From: Paenibacillus sp. USDA918EY
GTDB taxonomy: Bacteria > Bacillota > Bacilli > Paenibacillales > Paenibacillaceae
NCBI RefSeq assembly: GCF_009870825.1
Contig: NZ_WTWY01000010.1
Location: 1 to 64,000 of the forward strand
Direction: 5' to 3'
DNA: 64,000 nt
Under the pieces are notes generated by a model. It did not search any database, was not told the DNA's origin, and saw nothing but the letters and a program-made list of their open reading frames with translations. The position numbers were made by a program, and so were the translations under genes. The stretch's first letter is position 1, and each line of letters begins with the position of its first letter. This document shows, piece after piece, positions 18,101 to 25,650 of this stretch.

Positions 18101-18261
18101 GCGCCCGGTCCGATCTCGGCCCGCCTCTCGTCAACGACCGTACCGAACGCCGCCGCGCCCGCGTTTCCCGCCAGCGCCTGCTGGGCCGGCATGAACACCG
18201 ACATTAGCAGCGCGCCGCTCAGCAGCGAAGACCATATTTTTTGCGTCCTTTTCCTGACCAT
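12142..18261 (-). CDS. Giant SLH-anchored phosphodiester glycosidase / metallophosphatase
   Basis: A secreted wall-bound protein of about 2,039 residues. Approximate layout: signal peptide (1-32, ending QQALA); NAGPA/DUF2233 phosphodiester glycosidase (60-395; GINGDFYDM, NLDGGGSSTF); Ig/Big-like repeats (400-565); carbohydrate-binding-like sandwich (575-740); Ig-like (745-850); cohesin-like (850-990); purple-acid-phosphatase N-like FN3 (1080-1180); calcineurin-like phosphatase (1185-1375; ADSQAGD, GDMVDKG, GNHEVMG, NGHDHIYLR); two Big_2 domains; a Gly/Asn linker; an unnamed domain; and three SLH domains (from about 1840). ATG 18261 is chosen over 18321 because AGGAGG and a signal peptide follow from it. 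It probably removes phosphodiester-linked sugar or phosphate from cell-surface polymers. Confidence 0.88.
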   Translation of the reverse strand: MVRKRTQKIWSSLLSGALLMSVFMPAQQALAGNAGAAAFGTVVDERRAEIGPGAMYTWRDMKLDRGLEKLHMVEFDPKNAALTLEPGLTDGKVYGMQGVSKMASDADQPGNRVIAGINGDFYDMSNGVPLGMFMGGGKMLVSPPDDWYAFGLKTDGTTLYGPSPSLTKSLTIGGKTAQLSSINRTRGNQDLVLYTPDFSATTMTNDLGDEVVLDVVNGEAKSGQTLQLKVESIHKNKGNTPIGDGKVVLSASGAKRDMLSGLQVGDEANVSLQLGGEWSDVTMAIGGSALLVKDGQVQPNTDPAAHPRTAIGTKADGSVVLLEIDGRQPGFSEGVTLAELAQLMKDMGVVNALNLDGGGSSTFIARMPGDTQRKLLNSPSDGGERKTANGILLVNKAPEGAADKLSVQPQLQRVLAGSAVSFKAAAVDANLHPAAFSGTLQWSVAPKIGAIDDQGVFTAGSGAGMADVSATSGALSGEAKVEVVDTLTELSFGDAVKSFAPGKSEKLNVTALRNGQVIQADNGQLEWRVEGPIGSIDANGVFTATDQTEQSGKIFVGYKGVEASVDVNIGLPPVILEDFENGLDAYQPSAGAQFKTSKVSIETNEDLVRFGKGSLKLEYDFTGMPGTSGAYLQTKNAPIAIPGYPEKISMWVYGDGKGHWLRAQLRDSKGTIALDLTKEGIGVDWVGWKYVEADVPKGRTLPLTMDMPVRYMETSGAKKDAGAIYVDQIRALYGPAEDDLEPPVLKNFSPAEGETVHTNQPVMKVYAEDAGYDPAQHPGTTLIDPDSIRFDVDGVRVRHTLYPPEGRIYYTPATPLADGVHQAQVSVKDLSGNRTTEAWTFNVDTGSSKIAYDTPKVVYAGNSYSVDIKGVKASDLKSGQIKLAFDPSRVENLRFAPGKKLNASQVQADIDTSTGTVVVTMDRLNESSLTDQDLIGQIQYDVKKDATGENTIRFVSGTVSFVSTGGVSYTFFGLPLSSIIKSGLSLSWNEDGNIQGYETVFQVKEESGAPVEGAQISADGNPVGTTDAQGQLKTKALTSTVKTYKVQAAKGGMYSPVAEFKVSPLSGTETPYNINVSMGADPTASRGFTWHTHPGTEPSVVEFAKQSEFNGFDQANVKKADGTSYLYQTVDLGTVRVHKAAVDGLEPGAVYVYRVGDGQGHYSPQGTFKTAEASGDHTSFLYFADSQAGDQKGFQLWGNTVKKALENTPDAEFMVHVGDMVDKGFNEQEWKWWFGEAQEAFLNTTLVGAIGNHEVMGTKENNDFLAHFNQPGNGLDSLKGSQFSFDYKNIHFIVLNSEYRYEEQQQWLEKDLAATTKPWKIAIFHRGPYGSIYDTAEIRRLWAPVLEKHGVDLVLNGHDHIYLRTYPMMDNTIVEDGQGTTYVVAGSTGPKFYSLTKRDWQRITDDEATQMYASVEVDGEQLKFVTKTVGGRIVDQFKLSKTAIAPESVEIKEQDVKLAVGETRRLTAQVKPEQATDKSVTWSVYSADPADQEAVSVSAEGLVTAKALGTAVVRATSTADRNVHGDTTITVGRVPEGMIESILLQGKDNLKVGETDQTVTEAVYQDGTRIPLLDGVSYDSSRKDVASVNERGMVTALAEGTTVISATYEAFHAEYVLNVRAPGNPGGGDGNGGGNAGGNHGNDGSGPNGGGGKPDPVTPPKNTGKWSVSESELSALVAKGDVSFSTDQPFEELILPGSAGALLQNKPVRIEAGNVSLTLPASVLQDLSELIPEGQRQGSQIKFSVNRMSGGEQAKHIAAAEHESGASLRAGSDMLKFSLSITVKDGKIYSLTDLKQPITLTLPVSSGVNPKLSGIYGLAGSGKLSYFGGALASGHLTSEISSLDPAYAVLEYRKNFADTANHWAAEVIQELAAKHLIEGIDAGRFAPNQPVTRAEMAAMLVRLLHLKGSGTTPFSDVAADQWYAEAVSAAVQAGIVQGVSENSFAPNALIKRQEAAAMIARAYKLAGGASASGGSAGKAAFNDVASSPAWVQEAVQEVYASGLMQGQSPQRFNPTGAATRAESAQIIYNLLGKLTQVTP

Positions 18262-18502
18262 TCTATCATTCCTCCTATTCTTCCTCTTCCGCCAGAATTC
18301 GGGTGTTGCATAGAACCACATCAGAAAAAAAGTATACCGCCGGGATGTTAACCTTCCTCCCCTACCTTTGTTAAAATCTCGTAAAATTAAATTTTGAAAT
18401 TTTTTTATATATGTTTGTTATCACTATAAAATTTAATTTCAGAGAATTTAAGGATCTTTTTTCCTAGGGAAAAGGGGCTATGGCAGGAACAGGAAACGCC
18501 GG

Positions 18503-19360
18503 ATGGAGCCGGAATTCGACAAGGACGGTCGGCCGCTGCCGGAACCAATCCATCATTTGACAGACTTCTCCGAAAAGCTTCATACTGAATATGTCGAATA
18601 TGTACAGAAGGACGGTATTCCAATGGCAGACAATCCGATTGAACAAATGCGAATGATCCAAAAAGAGCTTAAACGTTTTATGATGAAATATAAGTTCGCT
18701 TTGCAGGAAGTGGAGACGAAAATCAAAATTTTGCAGGAAGAATTCCAAATGCTGCATGATTACAATCCGATCGAGCATACCAAATCCCGTTTGAAATCGC
18801 CGGAGAGCATTTTGAAGAAGCTGATGCGCAAAGGCGGGGCAAGCTCCCTCGAAGAAATCAAGGAGACCATCCGCGACATCGCGGGCATACGGATTACCTG
18901 CTCTTTTATTTCCGACATTTACAGAATCAGCGCGATGCTGCAAAACCAAAACGATTTGAAGACCCTTTCCGTCAAGGACTACATTAAAAATCCGAAACCA
19001 AACGGCTACAAAAGCCTTCATATGATCGTCGAAGTCCCCGTGTTCATGTCGGATCACGAGGAATCCATTTGCGTTGAAATCCAGATCCGCACCATTGCCA
19101 TGGACTTCTGGGCGAGCCTGGAACATAAAATCTTCTACAAATACTACGAAACCGTTCCGCAGCGTTTGATCGACGATCTGAAAAAAGCGGCGGACACCGC
19201 CTATGAGCTGGATACGACGATGGAGCAGCTTCATCACGAGATGGAGGACATCAAAAGGGCCAACCAATCCGACGGCAAAGAGGATTTTCAGCTGCTCATC
19301 GACAACCAGCCGTTTAGGATTCCGGAAAATCTGTTGAACATAATCTCGCCAAAATCCTAA
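18503..19360 (+). CDS. ywaC: Small alarmone synthetase (YwaC/RelP/SasA type)
   Basis: A (p)ppGpp/pGpp synthetase that transfers pyrophosphate from ATP to GDP or GTP. Residues about 85-105 (NPIEHTKSRLKSPESILKKL) closely follow B. subtilis YwaC. The synthetase core shows DIAGIRI, NPKPNGYKSLH and EIQIRTIAMDFWASLEHK. There is no HD hydrolase, TGS or ACT domain. At 285 residues it is longer than YwaC (about 210) because of an N-terminal extension. ATG 18623 (AGAAGGA site) would give a 245-residue protein and is a serious alternative. It is convergent with an acetyltransferase gene and shares a terminator with it. Confidence 0.88.
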   Translation: MEPEFDKDGRPLPEPIHHLTDFSEKLHTEYVEYVQKDGIPMADNPIEQMRMIQKELKRFMMKYKFALQEVETKIKILQEEFQMLHDYNPIEHTKSRLKSPESILKKLMRKGGASSLEEIKETIRDIAGIRITCSFISDIYRISAMLQNQNDLKTLSVKDYIKNPKPNGYKSLHMIVEVPVFMSDHEESICVEIQIRTIAMDFWASLEHKIFYKYYETVPQRLIDDLKKAADTAYELDTTMEQLHHEMEDIKRANQSDGKEDFQLLIDNQPFRIPENLLNIISPKS

Positions 19361-19391
19361 TACTCAATCGATCATACTCTCGTAAAATGCG

Positions 19392-19426
19392 AAAAACCGG
19401 ACCCTCAAGGTACCGGTTTTTCCTTT
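19392..19426. terminator. Bidirectional terminator between ywaC and acetyltransferase
   Basis: AAAAACCGG and CCGGTTTTT form a 9-bp stem with A and T runs on either side, lying between two convergent genes. Confidence 0.75.
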
Positions 19427-19443
19427 TTCATAGATGTGCAGTT

Positions 19444-19950
19444 CTAGTTATCTCCGAGATACGACCAGTGAATGAATTCCTCGTCCGAGCGATCGATGCG
19501 AAATCCCAGCTTCTCAAGCACCTTCCGGGACGCGGTATTTCCCGGCTCGCATCTGGCGGTCACCTTTTTGACCTCGTCCTGGCTTGCCGCCCATGCCAAT
19601 AACTCCGACGCGGCCTCGTGGCAGTAGCCTTTCCGCTGCTGGCTTTCGTTTGTCGCAAAACCGATCTCAATCATGCCGTCTTCGTCCGGTTCGCCCAAAA
19701 AGCCGATGCCCCCTACGATTTCCCGATCTTCCTTCGTCACGACGATCCAGGAATCGAATCCGCGGGTTCCGTTATGTTTGACAAGCAGCTCCCGAAAAAA
19801 AGGCAGCGCCTCGTAGAAGTCCTGTCCCGGCCATTCGCCGCTCGTTTTATATCCTAACGCCTCAATCGCCCGTACATCCCGTTTCGCTGCCGCATCGATC
19901 AGATCCAGATCGAGCGTTTGCAGGATCAAGCGGTCGGTTTCAAGTTTCAT
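19444..19950 (-). CDS. GNAT acetyltransferase
   Basis: A 168-residue GNAT_3-type N-acetyltransferase: LETDRLILQTLDLDLIDAA start, IGFATNESQQRKGYCHEAASELLAWA acetyl-CoA site (QQRKGYC), and the VLEKLGFRID signature near the C-terminus. It is distinct from the acetyltransferase at 11265. The start is ATG behind GGAGG-like AGGCAGGG. The substrate is unknown. Confidence 0.85.
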   Translation of the reverse strand: MKLETDRLILQTLDLDLIDAAAKRDVRAIEALGYKTSGEWPGQDFYEALPFFRELLVKHNGTRGFDSWIVVTKEDREIVGGIGFLGEPDEDGMIEIGFATNESQQRKGYCHEAASELLAWAASQDEVKKVTARCEPGNTASRKVLEKLGFRIDRSDEEFIHWSYLGDN

Positions 19951-20171
19951 AAAGTTTTCCCTGCCTCCTACAAAAAGGTTCCTTCAGCATGAGCGCCCCA
20001 TGCTTCGGCTCATCCTATTTCTCCTTCGGCAGGCCGTAATCCTGCCCGTGTAGTCCGGCTCAACCGCTTGTTTCTTTAAACCTACCCCTGTCCGGTCCCG
20101 AAAACATCCTGTAAACGAACCATTCGTACGGCATGCGTTTAAATCCCGAAAAAAAGACTGTTCGCAATCGA

Positions 20172-20602
20172 ACAGCCTCTGGGATATCACGGGAGAATCC
20201 GGCCGATAACCGAGCCCCAGCAGCGCGTAGATCATAAAAAACGTGGCGCTTGCGTAGCTGTACAACGTTCCGTCGCCTTCGATCCGCTCCAGCATGTACC
20301 GTTCGGCCTTGCGGACCGCCCGGCTTGGCTTAAGCTTCGACGGTGGAGGACAAATGGCCGTCATCGTCGCCGTATTGCTTCCATTCGCCTCCCGGCGCCT
20401 GCGTCCGGGCAAGCCGCCCCGCCAGCCGCCGCATCAGCTTGGTTTCGTCCGGAAAAAGGGCGCTGAGCAGAAGGATCACCGCATCCGTCATCGGGCCGGT
20501 TTCGCAATCGTATGCCCATGCCCCGTCATGCCGCTGCCCGGACCGAATCCGGGATAGATAACGGCTGATTTCAGCTTCGACCTTCCGCATCATATTCATC
20601 AC
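20172..20602 (-). pseudogene. Squalene-hopene/sporulenol cyclase remnant
   Basis: The N-terminal piece (20330-20602; DGAWAYDCETGPMTDAVILL, DGHLSSTVEA) matches the start of squalene-hopene cyclases. A second piece in another frame (LERIEGDGTLYSYASATFF, YALLGLGYRPDSPVI) matches a later part of the same family. The two overlap across a frameshift near 20335-20410, the segment between them in intact cyclases (several dozen residues) is missing, and the catalytic DXDD region and C-terminal half are absent. It is thus a deleted and frameshifted copy of a gene of about 630 codons. A short hairpin (CTGTTCG/CGAACAG, 20155-20180) lies at the break on the 3' side. Confidence 0.75.
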
Positions 20603-20851
20603 CGCTCCCTCATAACGGGTAAGAAATATCGCTCAAGCAGGTTAAACCGTTGTCCTTGATATTTCTTATCGTATGTGGGGAAAGCGGAATTGGTGGAGGT
20701 GTATACCCACCCGACGCGCGAATCCGGCGGGCTTTGACCCCGATGAAACCGGCTTGCGATAAAATTTCCCGGCATTCCCTTCCCTAGACAAGCATAGGAT
20801 ATTAGCGGTAGGCCTTGTCTGCTTTTATCATGTTCAGAAGGATGATAGCCC

Positions 20852-21520
20852 GTGAAAATGACGATGCTCTCCGGCCCCCATAAGGCTTTGTTTTACCGGA
20901 AGCTTCTCAAAAAATGGTTTCTGATCACCGCCGGTTCGATCGTGCAAGGTTTTGCCATGGCCGTGTTTTTGTTCCCCCACGACATTCCCTCCGGCGGCGG
21001 ATCGGGGATTGCGGTTCTGTTGAATTACGCGTTCGGCATGCCGATGAGTCTCGGCTTCTGGTTCGCGAACTTTATCTTTTTGATTTGCACCGCCCCCTAC
21101 CTCGGCAACACCAGCACCGTCGGGACGATTTATGTCATCACGGTCACGTCGGTTGCCGTCAATTTTTTCGAAGTGTACGTTAAACAGCCGTATCCCAACG
21201 TATGGATCGACCTGCTCATCGGTTCGGTTTTTCTTGGGACAGGCGTAGCCACGCTTATGAAGCAAAGGGTGTCCAACGGGGGGATCGGGTTCGCCGCCCT
21301 GGCGATTTACAAGTATAAAAAAATAAAACCCGGCACATCCCTGTTTTGGATGAACGGGTTTATATTCGGCCTGACGGCCTTGATCATCGACTGGAAAATC
21401 ATCATTCTCGCCATCGCCTGCCAAATGGTGTCCACGCGGATCATCAACTGGATGCTGCGTTCCTCCCGGCCACGCATTAGACCGCGGTACGGATTCGCCT
21501 GGCGGAGCGGCAAAAAATAA
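20852..21520 (+). CDS. YitT-family membrane protein, short form
   Basis: A 222-residue integral membrane protein with the YitT membrane region (DUF161): about five to six hydrophobic segments, and the FPHDIPSGGGSGIAVLLNY and MKQRVSNGGIGFAALA repeats that mark the family. The C-terminal DUF2179 domain of full-length YitT (about 280 residues) is absent. The start is GTG 20852 behind AGAAGGA. Function is unknown. Its stop lies only 4 bases from the stop of the convergent MFS gene. Confidence 0.8.
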   Translation: MKMTMLSGPHKALFYRKLLKKWFLITAGSIVQGFAMAVFLFPHDIPSGGGSGIAVLLNYAFGMPMSLGFWFANFIFLICTAPYLGNTSTVGTIYVITVTSVAVNFFEVYVKQPYPNVWIDLLIGSVFLGTGVATLMKQRVSNGGIGFAALAIYKYKKIKPGTSLFWMNGFIFGLTALIIDWKIIILAIACQMVSTRIINWMLRSSRPRIRPRYGFAWRSGKK

Positions 21521-21524
21521 CCGC

Positions 21525-22808
21525 CTATCTTCCGCGAACCGGCTTCAGCAGGCCGACGGGCAATTTCCGCTTCGATTCAAAGCGTCCGCCGCCGGACGGC
21601 GTTCCTTCCTGATCGCCTTGATTCACCCGGATCATGAACAGCGCCAGCAGCCCGACCAAAAACGTCAGCCCGGCGATGGACAAAAACATGCCCAGACGCG
21701 ACCAGCCCATCATCCACCCGAACAGCGGCGGGCCGGCCGCCACGCCGAAGAAACGGACCGAACCGTACAAAGAGGTGACAAAACCCCTTCTTTCTTTGCC
21801 GACGGCTTTCGTAATAAAGCTGTTGATGCATGGCAGTACGAGCCCCGTGCCCAAGCTGCTGACGGCGAGAATCGAGATGAACAGCGTCAAATGCCCGATA
21901 AATGACAAAAGCACGTACGACACGGTCATCAGGGCAAACCCGAGGACTATGAGCCTTTTCATCAGCCTCTTGTTTTCGCCGATTTTGCTGCCGGTAATGT
22001 AGGAGGTCGTGCACATCACGAGCAGCGGGATGGCGAGCACAAGCCCTTTTACGACACCCACGATGTTGTGGGGTTTCTCCAGTACGTCCGACAGGAAAAA
22101 CAGGATGCCGAACAGCGCAAACAGGCACGTCGCGCCGGCCAGATAGGCCGTAAACAGCCAACGGCCCTCATGCTTGAACACGCTCGCCAATCCGTGAATG
22201 TACTTTTTAAAGGGCGGCGGCTCCTTTTCGGTTTTTTTCTCTTTGATGAATAACCAGGTTAAAATTAGAGACGCAAGCATAACGACCGGAAATGCAAAAA
22301 ACACGCCGTACCAGACGACCAGAGCGATCAGCGAGCCGAGGATCGGGGATACGACCTTGCCCATGCCGTTGGACGCCTCCACCAGCCCCAAAACCCTGCT
22401 TCCCTCGGCCCCCCGGAACAAGTCGCCCGCCAGCGCCATGGCAATCGGAGTCGTCCCCGCCGCGCCGATGCCTTGAAGCGTTCGTCCGATCATAATCCAC
22501 ATGAAGGGATGCGAAAACATCGCTGCCCCAAGTCCGGCAAGGACGCCTCCGATGCCGTAAAGCAGCAGCGCCGGAAGGATGATCGCTTTTCGGGAAAGCC
22601 GGTCGGACAAATACCCCAGGATCGGGATGGCTAAAGCCGCCACAATCGAAAAAACGGTGATGGTCAAGCTGGCCTGGAAGGAAGAAATATGAAGCTCGGA
22701 CCTCATTTTGGGCAGGATCGGAATAAGCATGGAGTTGCCCAGCGTCATAATGAGCGGAATCGAGCCGATCGCCACGATCGTCTTCGCCGATGAACGTTGT
22801 TCTGCCAC
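21525..22808 (-). CDS. MFS efflux transporter (YmfD-like)
   Basis: A major facilitator of 427 residues with 12 predicted membrane segments. It has the DHA1-like motif between TM2 and TM3 (GYLSDRLSRK, residues about 67-76), a TM4/5 region (GRTLQGIGAAGTTPIAMAL) and a long central loop (EKKTEKEPPPFKK). It resembles Bacillus YmfD-type exporters. It is the last gene on the minus strand after the KdgF-like gene (88-base gap), so it may be co-transcribed with the uronate locus, but a drug-efflux role is equally possible. Confidence 0.82.
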   Translation of the reverse strand: MAEQRSSAKTIVAIGSIPLIMTLGNSMLIPILPKMRSELHISSFQASLTITVFSIVAALAIPILGYLSDRLSRKAIILPALLLYGIGGVLAGLGAAMFSHPFMWIMIGRTLQGIGAAGTTPIAMALAGDLFRGAEGSRVLGLVEASNGMGKVVSPILGSLIALVVWYGVFFAFPVVMLASLILTWLFIKEKKTEKEPPPFKKYIHGLASVFKHEGRWLFTAYLAGATCLFALFGILFFLSDVLEKPHNIVGVVKGLVLAIPLLVMCTTSYITGSKIGENKRLMKRLIVLGFALMTVSYVLLSFIGHLTLFISILAVSSLGTGLVLPCINSFITKAVGKERRGFVTSLYGSVRFFGVAAGPPLFGWMMGWSRLGMFLSIAGLTFLVGLLALFMIRVNQGDQEGTPSGGGRFESKRKLPVGLLKPVRGR

Positions 22809-22896
22809 GGTGAATTCTCCTTCGCAAGGAAATGCAAACCTTTCCCGTTTAGATTGTCCTTGCGCGGATGAGGTTATGCAGCCGTTTCCAAAGGCT

Positions 22897-23214
22897 TTAG
22901 GTTTTGATCAAGTCCGTCCGCAGCGGCGTGAAGCAATCGAGCAGCGCGCTTGGCTCCAGCGCCTTGGCGCCGTGCCTTGCTCCGCCGGGAATGACGATCG
23001 TTTCGCCGGCTGAAATGACCCGTTTGTCCCCGTCAATCGTAAATTCGACCCGCCCTTTCAGGCAGTAGGACAGCTGTTCATGCGGGTGGGCATGCTCGTA
23101 GCCTTCCGCCCCTTCCTCAAAATGAACCTCCATCATCATTAGCGAAGCCCCGGGCGGCATGATTTTGCGTCTAACGCCAGGCTCCGCGTCTTCCCATACG
23201 CCGATATTGCTCAT
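22897..23214 (-). CDS. kdgF: KdgF-like cupin (unsaturated uronate ring opening)
   Basis: A single-domain cupin of 105 residues. The N-terminus (PGVRRKIM), metal site (HAHPHEQL, two His and a Gln), CLKGRVEF strand, VIPGGARHGAKAL and LLDCFTPLRTDL closely follow KdgF proteins from pectin and alginate pathways. KdgF speeds conversion of 4,5-unsaturated galacturonate or other unsaturated uronates to linear ketonized sugars. The start ATG 23214 follows GAAGGAGG. It directly follows the polysaccharide lyase gene, which supports the role. Confidence 0.82.
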   Translation of the reverse strand: MSNIGVWEDAEPGVRRKIMPPGASLMMMEVHFEEGAEGYEHAHPHEQLSYCLKGRVEFTIDGDKRVISAGETIVIPGGARHGAKALEPSALLDCFTPLRTDLIKT

Positions 23215-23275
23215 AGGAATGCCTCCTCCTTCAGTTTGCTCGCGGCAAGTGGCCGCTTCGATCGCTTCGTAGCCG

Positions 23276-25621
23276 TTAAAACGCCTTCGGGATTTCGATC
23301 TTAAACGTTTTGCCGTTATCGGTAAGATACAAATTATAGCTGAACCCTTGGTCGTCCATAAAATAAGAAACGTACTTGCCGCGTTCATCGAGCCGTTTCG
23401 GCAGCAAAAGCGTGGCGATCCGGTGCGACGACGCTTCCTTCGTTTCGGCCGTCAGATGCCAATGCTTGTCGAGCCCTTCGATTTCCGCCGGATCGACGCC
23501 GGCAAATTCATTCGTTTGGCTGAGCGCCAGCTCGCCCGACGAGCTGAAGATGAACCGCCCCTCCATCAGCGCCCGTTTGCCGTTCACGTGAAAGGATTGC
23601 CCGCGCAAATCCATTTTGCGCAGCGTATGGAACAGCCATTGCACCCGGCCCGGCCGCTCCAGATCGACGGCGTCGACGACGACGAAATACGCGTTTTGCA
23701 CAAAATAAATTTCCCGCCTGTACTGCTTCAAATAAGGAACATGTTCCTGATACGCCTGCGTCGGGTTCATGCGGACGTACGCGTAATCCTTGCCTTGGCG
23801 CGCGTCTTCAACCTCGCCTTTGGCCGCGATGTTCAGCGCCTTGTTCATGTCGGCGAACTGCCCTTGGCCGTCGATCAAAATGGCGTTTTTCGATCTCGTC
23901 TGCCTGCGCCAATGCAAATGCATGGAGCTGTTAAAGGCGACGTAATAGCCGCTTTCCACCGCCAGCGGTTCGCCGTATGCATGCAGCATAAACGCGCCCT
24001 GGTCCCCGTGGCTGTGGCTGACCGAGCCGTAACGGCTGCTTTTGGCGACCAAAGAAATCTGCTCCTGCGGATCGTGCATCCGGTGATGCATCGCTACCCA
24101 GCCGACGTCGCGAAACCATTTGACCGGCTCGATGTCGGACGGCTCCACGGCTTGAACCCGGGGATAATTGCGGTAATAAAGCAAATCGTCGTAATGAAAA
24201 TCCCACCAGCCGTAATTGTAAAACATCCGGTCCGCTTCCGGATTCCGGTCCTTCAGCTGCTCGTAATACCACTGGTACCAGCCGTTCCCCGTGATCCCGG
24301 CGTACTGGCGCATATTGTAACCGACCTTTTTGATGATGTCGTCCCCCAGCGTCGAGTTGTCGCCGAACGACGTCCGGGTAGATGTCGTCGGGCTGTAGCA
24401 GTAGAGCGGAAAATCGCCGGTATGGCGGAAAAAAGGCCGCTCGAACACGTTTAATCCGGCAAAGTTCTTCAGCAGATCAAGCGCTTCGGTCAAATAAGCC
24501 ATGCCCGTCGTCCAGTAATGCGGACCCTCGGCCCAGCCGCCGTCGGCGCCGCCCCATGGGGAAAACAGCGTGTAATAATATTCGACCGTATAATCCAGCC
24601 ACGCCTTCGCCTGCGGCTCGTCGTCGAACAGCGCGATGCAGCAGGGGACAAGCACCGAAGACAAGGAACGGACCGCATGGCTGTCGTACGGGATGTGATG
24701 GATTTTCGAGCGTTTGATCACGTGGTCGGCCACCTGCTCCGTTCTGCGCAGCAGCCGCCCGCGCACCGTCTGCCGTTCGCTTTCGGTCAGCTGATCGTGC
24801 AGCCAGTCATATCCCCAGGCAAGCGCTCCCGCGATCCGAAAGGCGGCTTCATCGTTATAATCCCGGCTTGTCGGCCCTTCCGGGTCCCAGGAGGCGGCGT
24901 GCAGCAGCCACGCTTTCGCTTTGGCAAGCACATCGGCATCCTGCAGCACGACGCCCGCGATGCTCAGATGCCGGATGGCGTACAGCACCTCCTGGCAGGC
25001 CAGATAACTTTCCCGCCATAACGCGGCCGTCCGCCGATGGCCCGGATACGGCCCCGGTTCCGCGATCAGCTCGCGCGTCAGCCATGGCTTGACGGAATGC
25101 TCGTAAAACGCGCGCCACCCGGTGCCCTCCGCATCCTCCGCGATGCTGCCGCGGCACGCGTCGATTTCGCCCGGCTGCAGCCACAGCCTCGGGTGGCCGC
25201 TCTGCACCCGGCGGTAACGGTCCGCCGCCGAAGCCAGCGGCGTCTCGGGCAGTCCCGCCGGTACATGGAAGGCGCGCACGACGCTCCATTCGGACTGCCC
25301 TCCCGCCGCGACGCTCCATTCGGATTGCCCACCCGTGCCTCCTTCCGCTTCAAGCAGCGCGTACCGCCAGTAATAATCGCCCGGCTCCAAGGCCTCGTCC
25401 GGCGTGAAAAAGTTGTATCCTATAGGCTCGTATCTTTTCGTCGTTTCCTGCCGAAACTCCGGGGAAGATGAAATCTCCAAGACGTACCGGTCATCCTCCA
25501 GCTTGGCCGGAATCCACGTGAAGCGCGGCGGATTTTCGTACAGCACGGTGTCTTCCCGCGGCGCATACTGAACGGTCAGGTCCCCGCTTACGGGCTGAAA
25601 CAACGCATTTACTGCATTCAT
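23276..25621 (-). CDS. Heparinase II/III-family polysaccharide lyase (DUF4962)
   Basis: A 781-residue lyase of the heparinase II architecture. An N-terminal DUF4962 sandwich and alpha/alpha toroid contain YDSHAVRSLSS, WAEGPHYWTTG and FGDNSTLGDD. The heparinase II/III beta-domain has YGSVSHSHGDQGAFMLHAYGEPL with likely catalytic His and metal ligands, and RSKNAILIDGQGQ. There is no signal peptide, so it is probably cytoplasmic and acts on imported oligosaccharides. ATG 25621 is chosen because GGAGGGG precedes it. A direct repeat of ten residues (GGQSEWSV, twice) sits near residue 105. The substrate is an acidic polysaccharide; heparin is only one possibility. Confidence 0.87.
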   Translation of the reverse strand: MNAVNALFQPVSGDLTVQYAPREDTVLYENPPRFTWIPAKLEDDRYVLEISSSPEFRQETTKRYEPIGYNFFTPDEALEPGDYYWRYALLEAEGGTGGQSEWSVAAGGQSEWSVVRAFHVPAGLPETPLASAADRYRRVQSGHPRLWLQPGEIDACRGSIAEDAEGTGWRAFYEHSVKPWLTRELIAEPGPYPGHRRTAALWRESYLACQEVLYAIRHLSIAGVVLQDADVLAKAKAWLLHAASWDPEGPTSRDYNDEAAFRIAGALAWGYDWLHDQLTESERQTVRGRLLRRTEQVADHVIKRSKIHHIPYDSHAVRSLSSVLVPCCIALFDDEPQAKAWLDYTVEYYYTLFSPWGGADGGWAEGPHYWTTGMAYLTEALDLLKNFAGLNVFERPFFRHTGDFPLYCYSPTTSTRTSFGDNSTLGDDIIKKVGYNMRQYAGITGNGWYQWYYEQLKDRNPEADRMFYNYGWWDFHYDDLLYYRNYPRVQAVEPSDIEPVKWFRDVGWVAMHHRMHDPQEQISLVAKSSRYGSVSHSHGDQGAFMLHAYGEPLAVESGYYVAFNSSMHLHWRRQTRSKNAILIDGQGQFADMNKALNIAAKGEVEDARQGKDYAYVRMNPTQAYQEHVPYLKQYRREIYFVQNAYFVVVDAVDLERPGRVQWLFHTLRKMDLRGQSFHVNGKRALMEGRFIFSSSGELALSQTNEFAGVDPAEIEGLDKHWHLTAETKEASSHRIATLLLPKRLDERGKYVSYFMDDQGFSYNLYLTDNGKTFKIEIPKAF

Positions 25622-25650
25622 GCTTTTCCCCTCCATGTGCCATGTCGTCG

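Noticed and set aside
20852..21520. Full-length YitT transporter
   Set aside because: The DUF2179 C-terminal domain is missing, so it is described as a short form; nothing shows a recent truncation.
23348..24454. A 368-codon plus-strand open frame
   Set aside because: It is antisense to the heparinase-type lyase, with Arg/His-rich composition typical of shadows.
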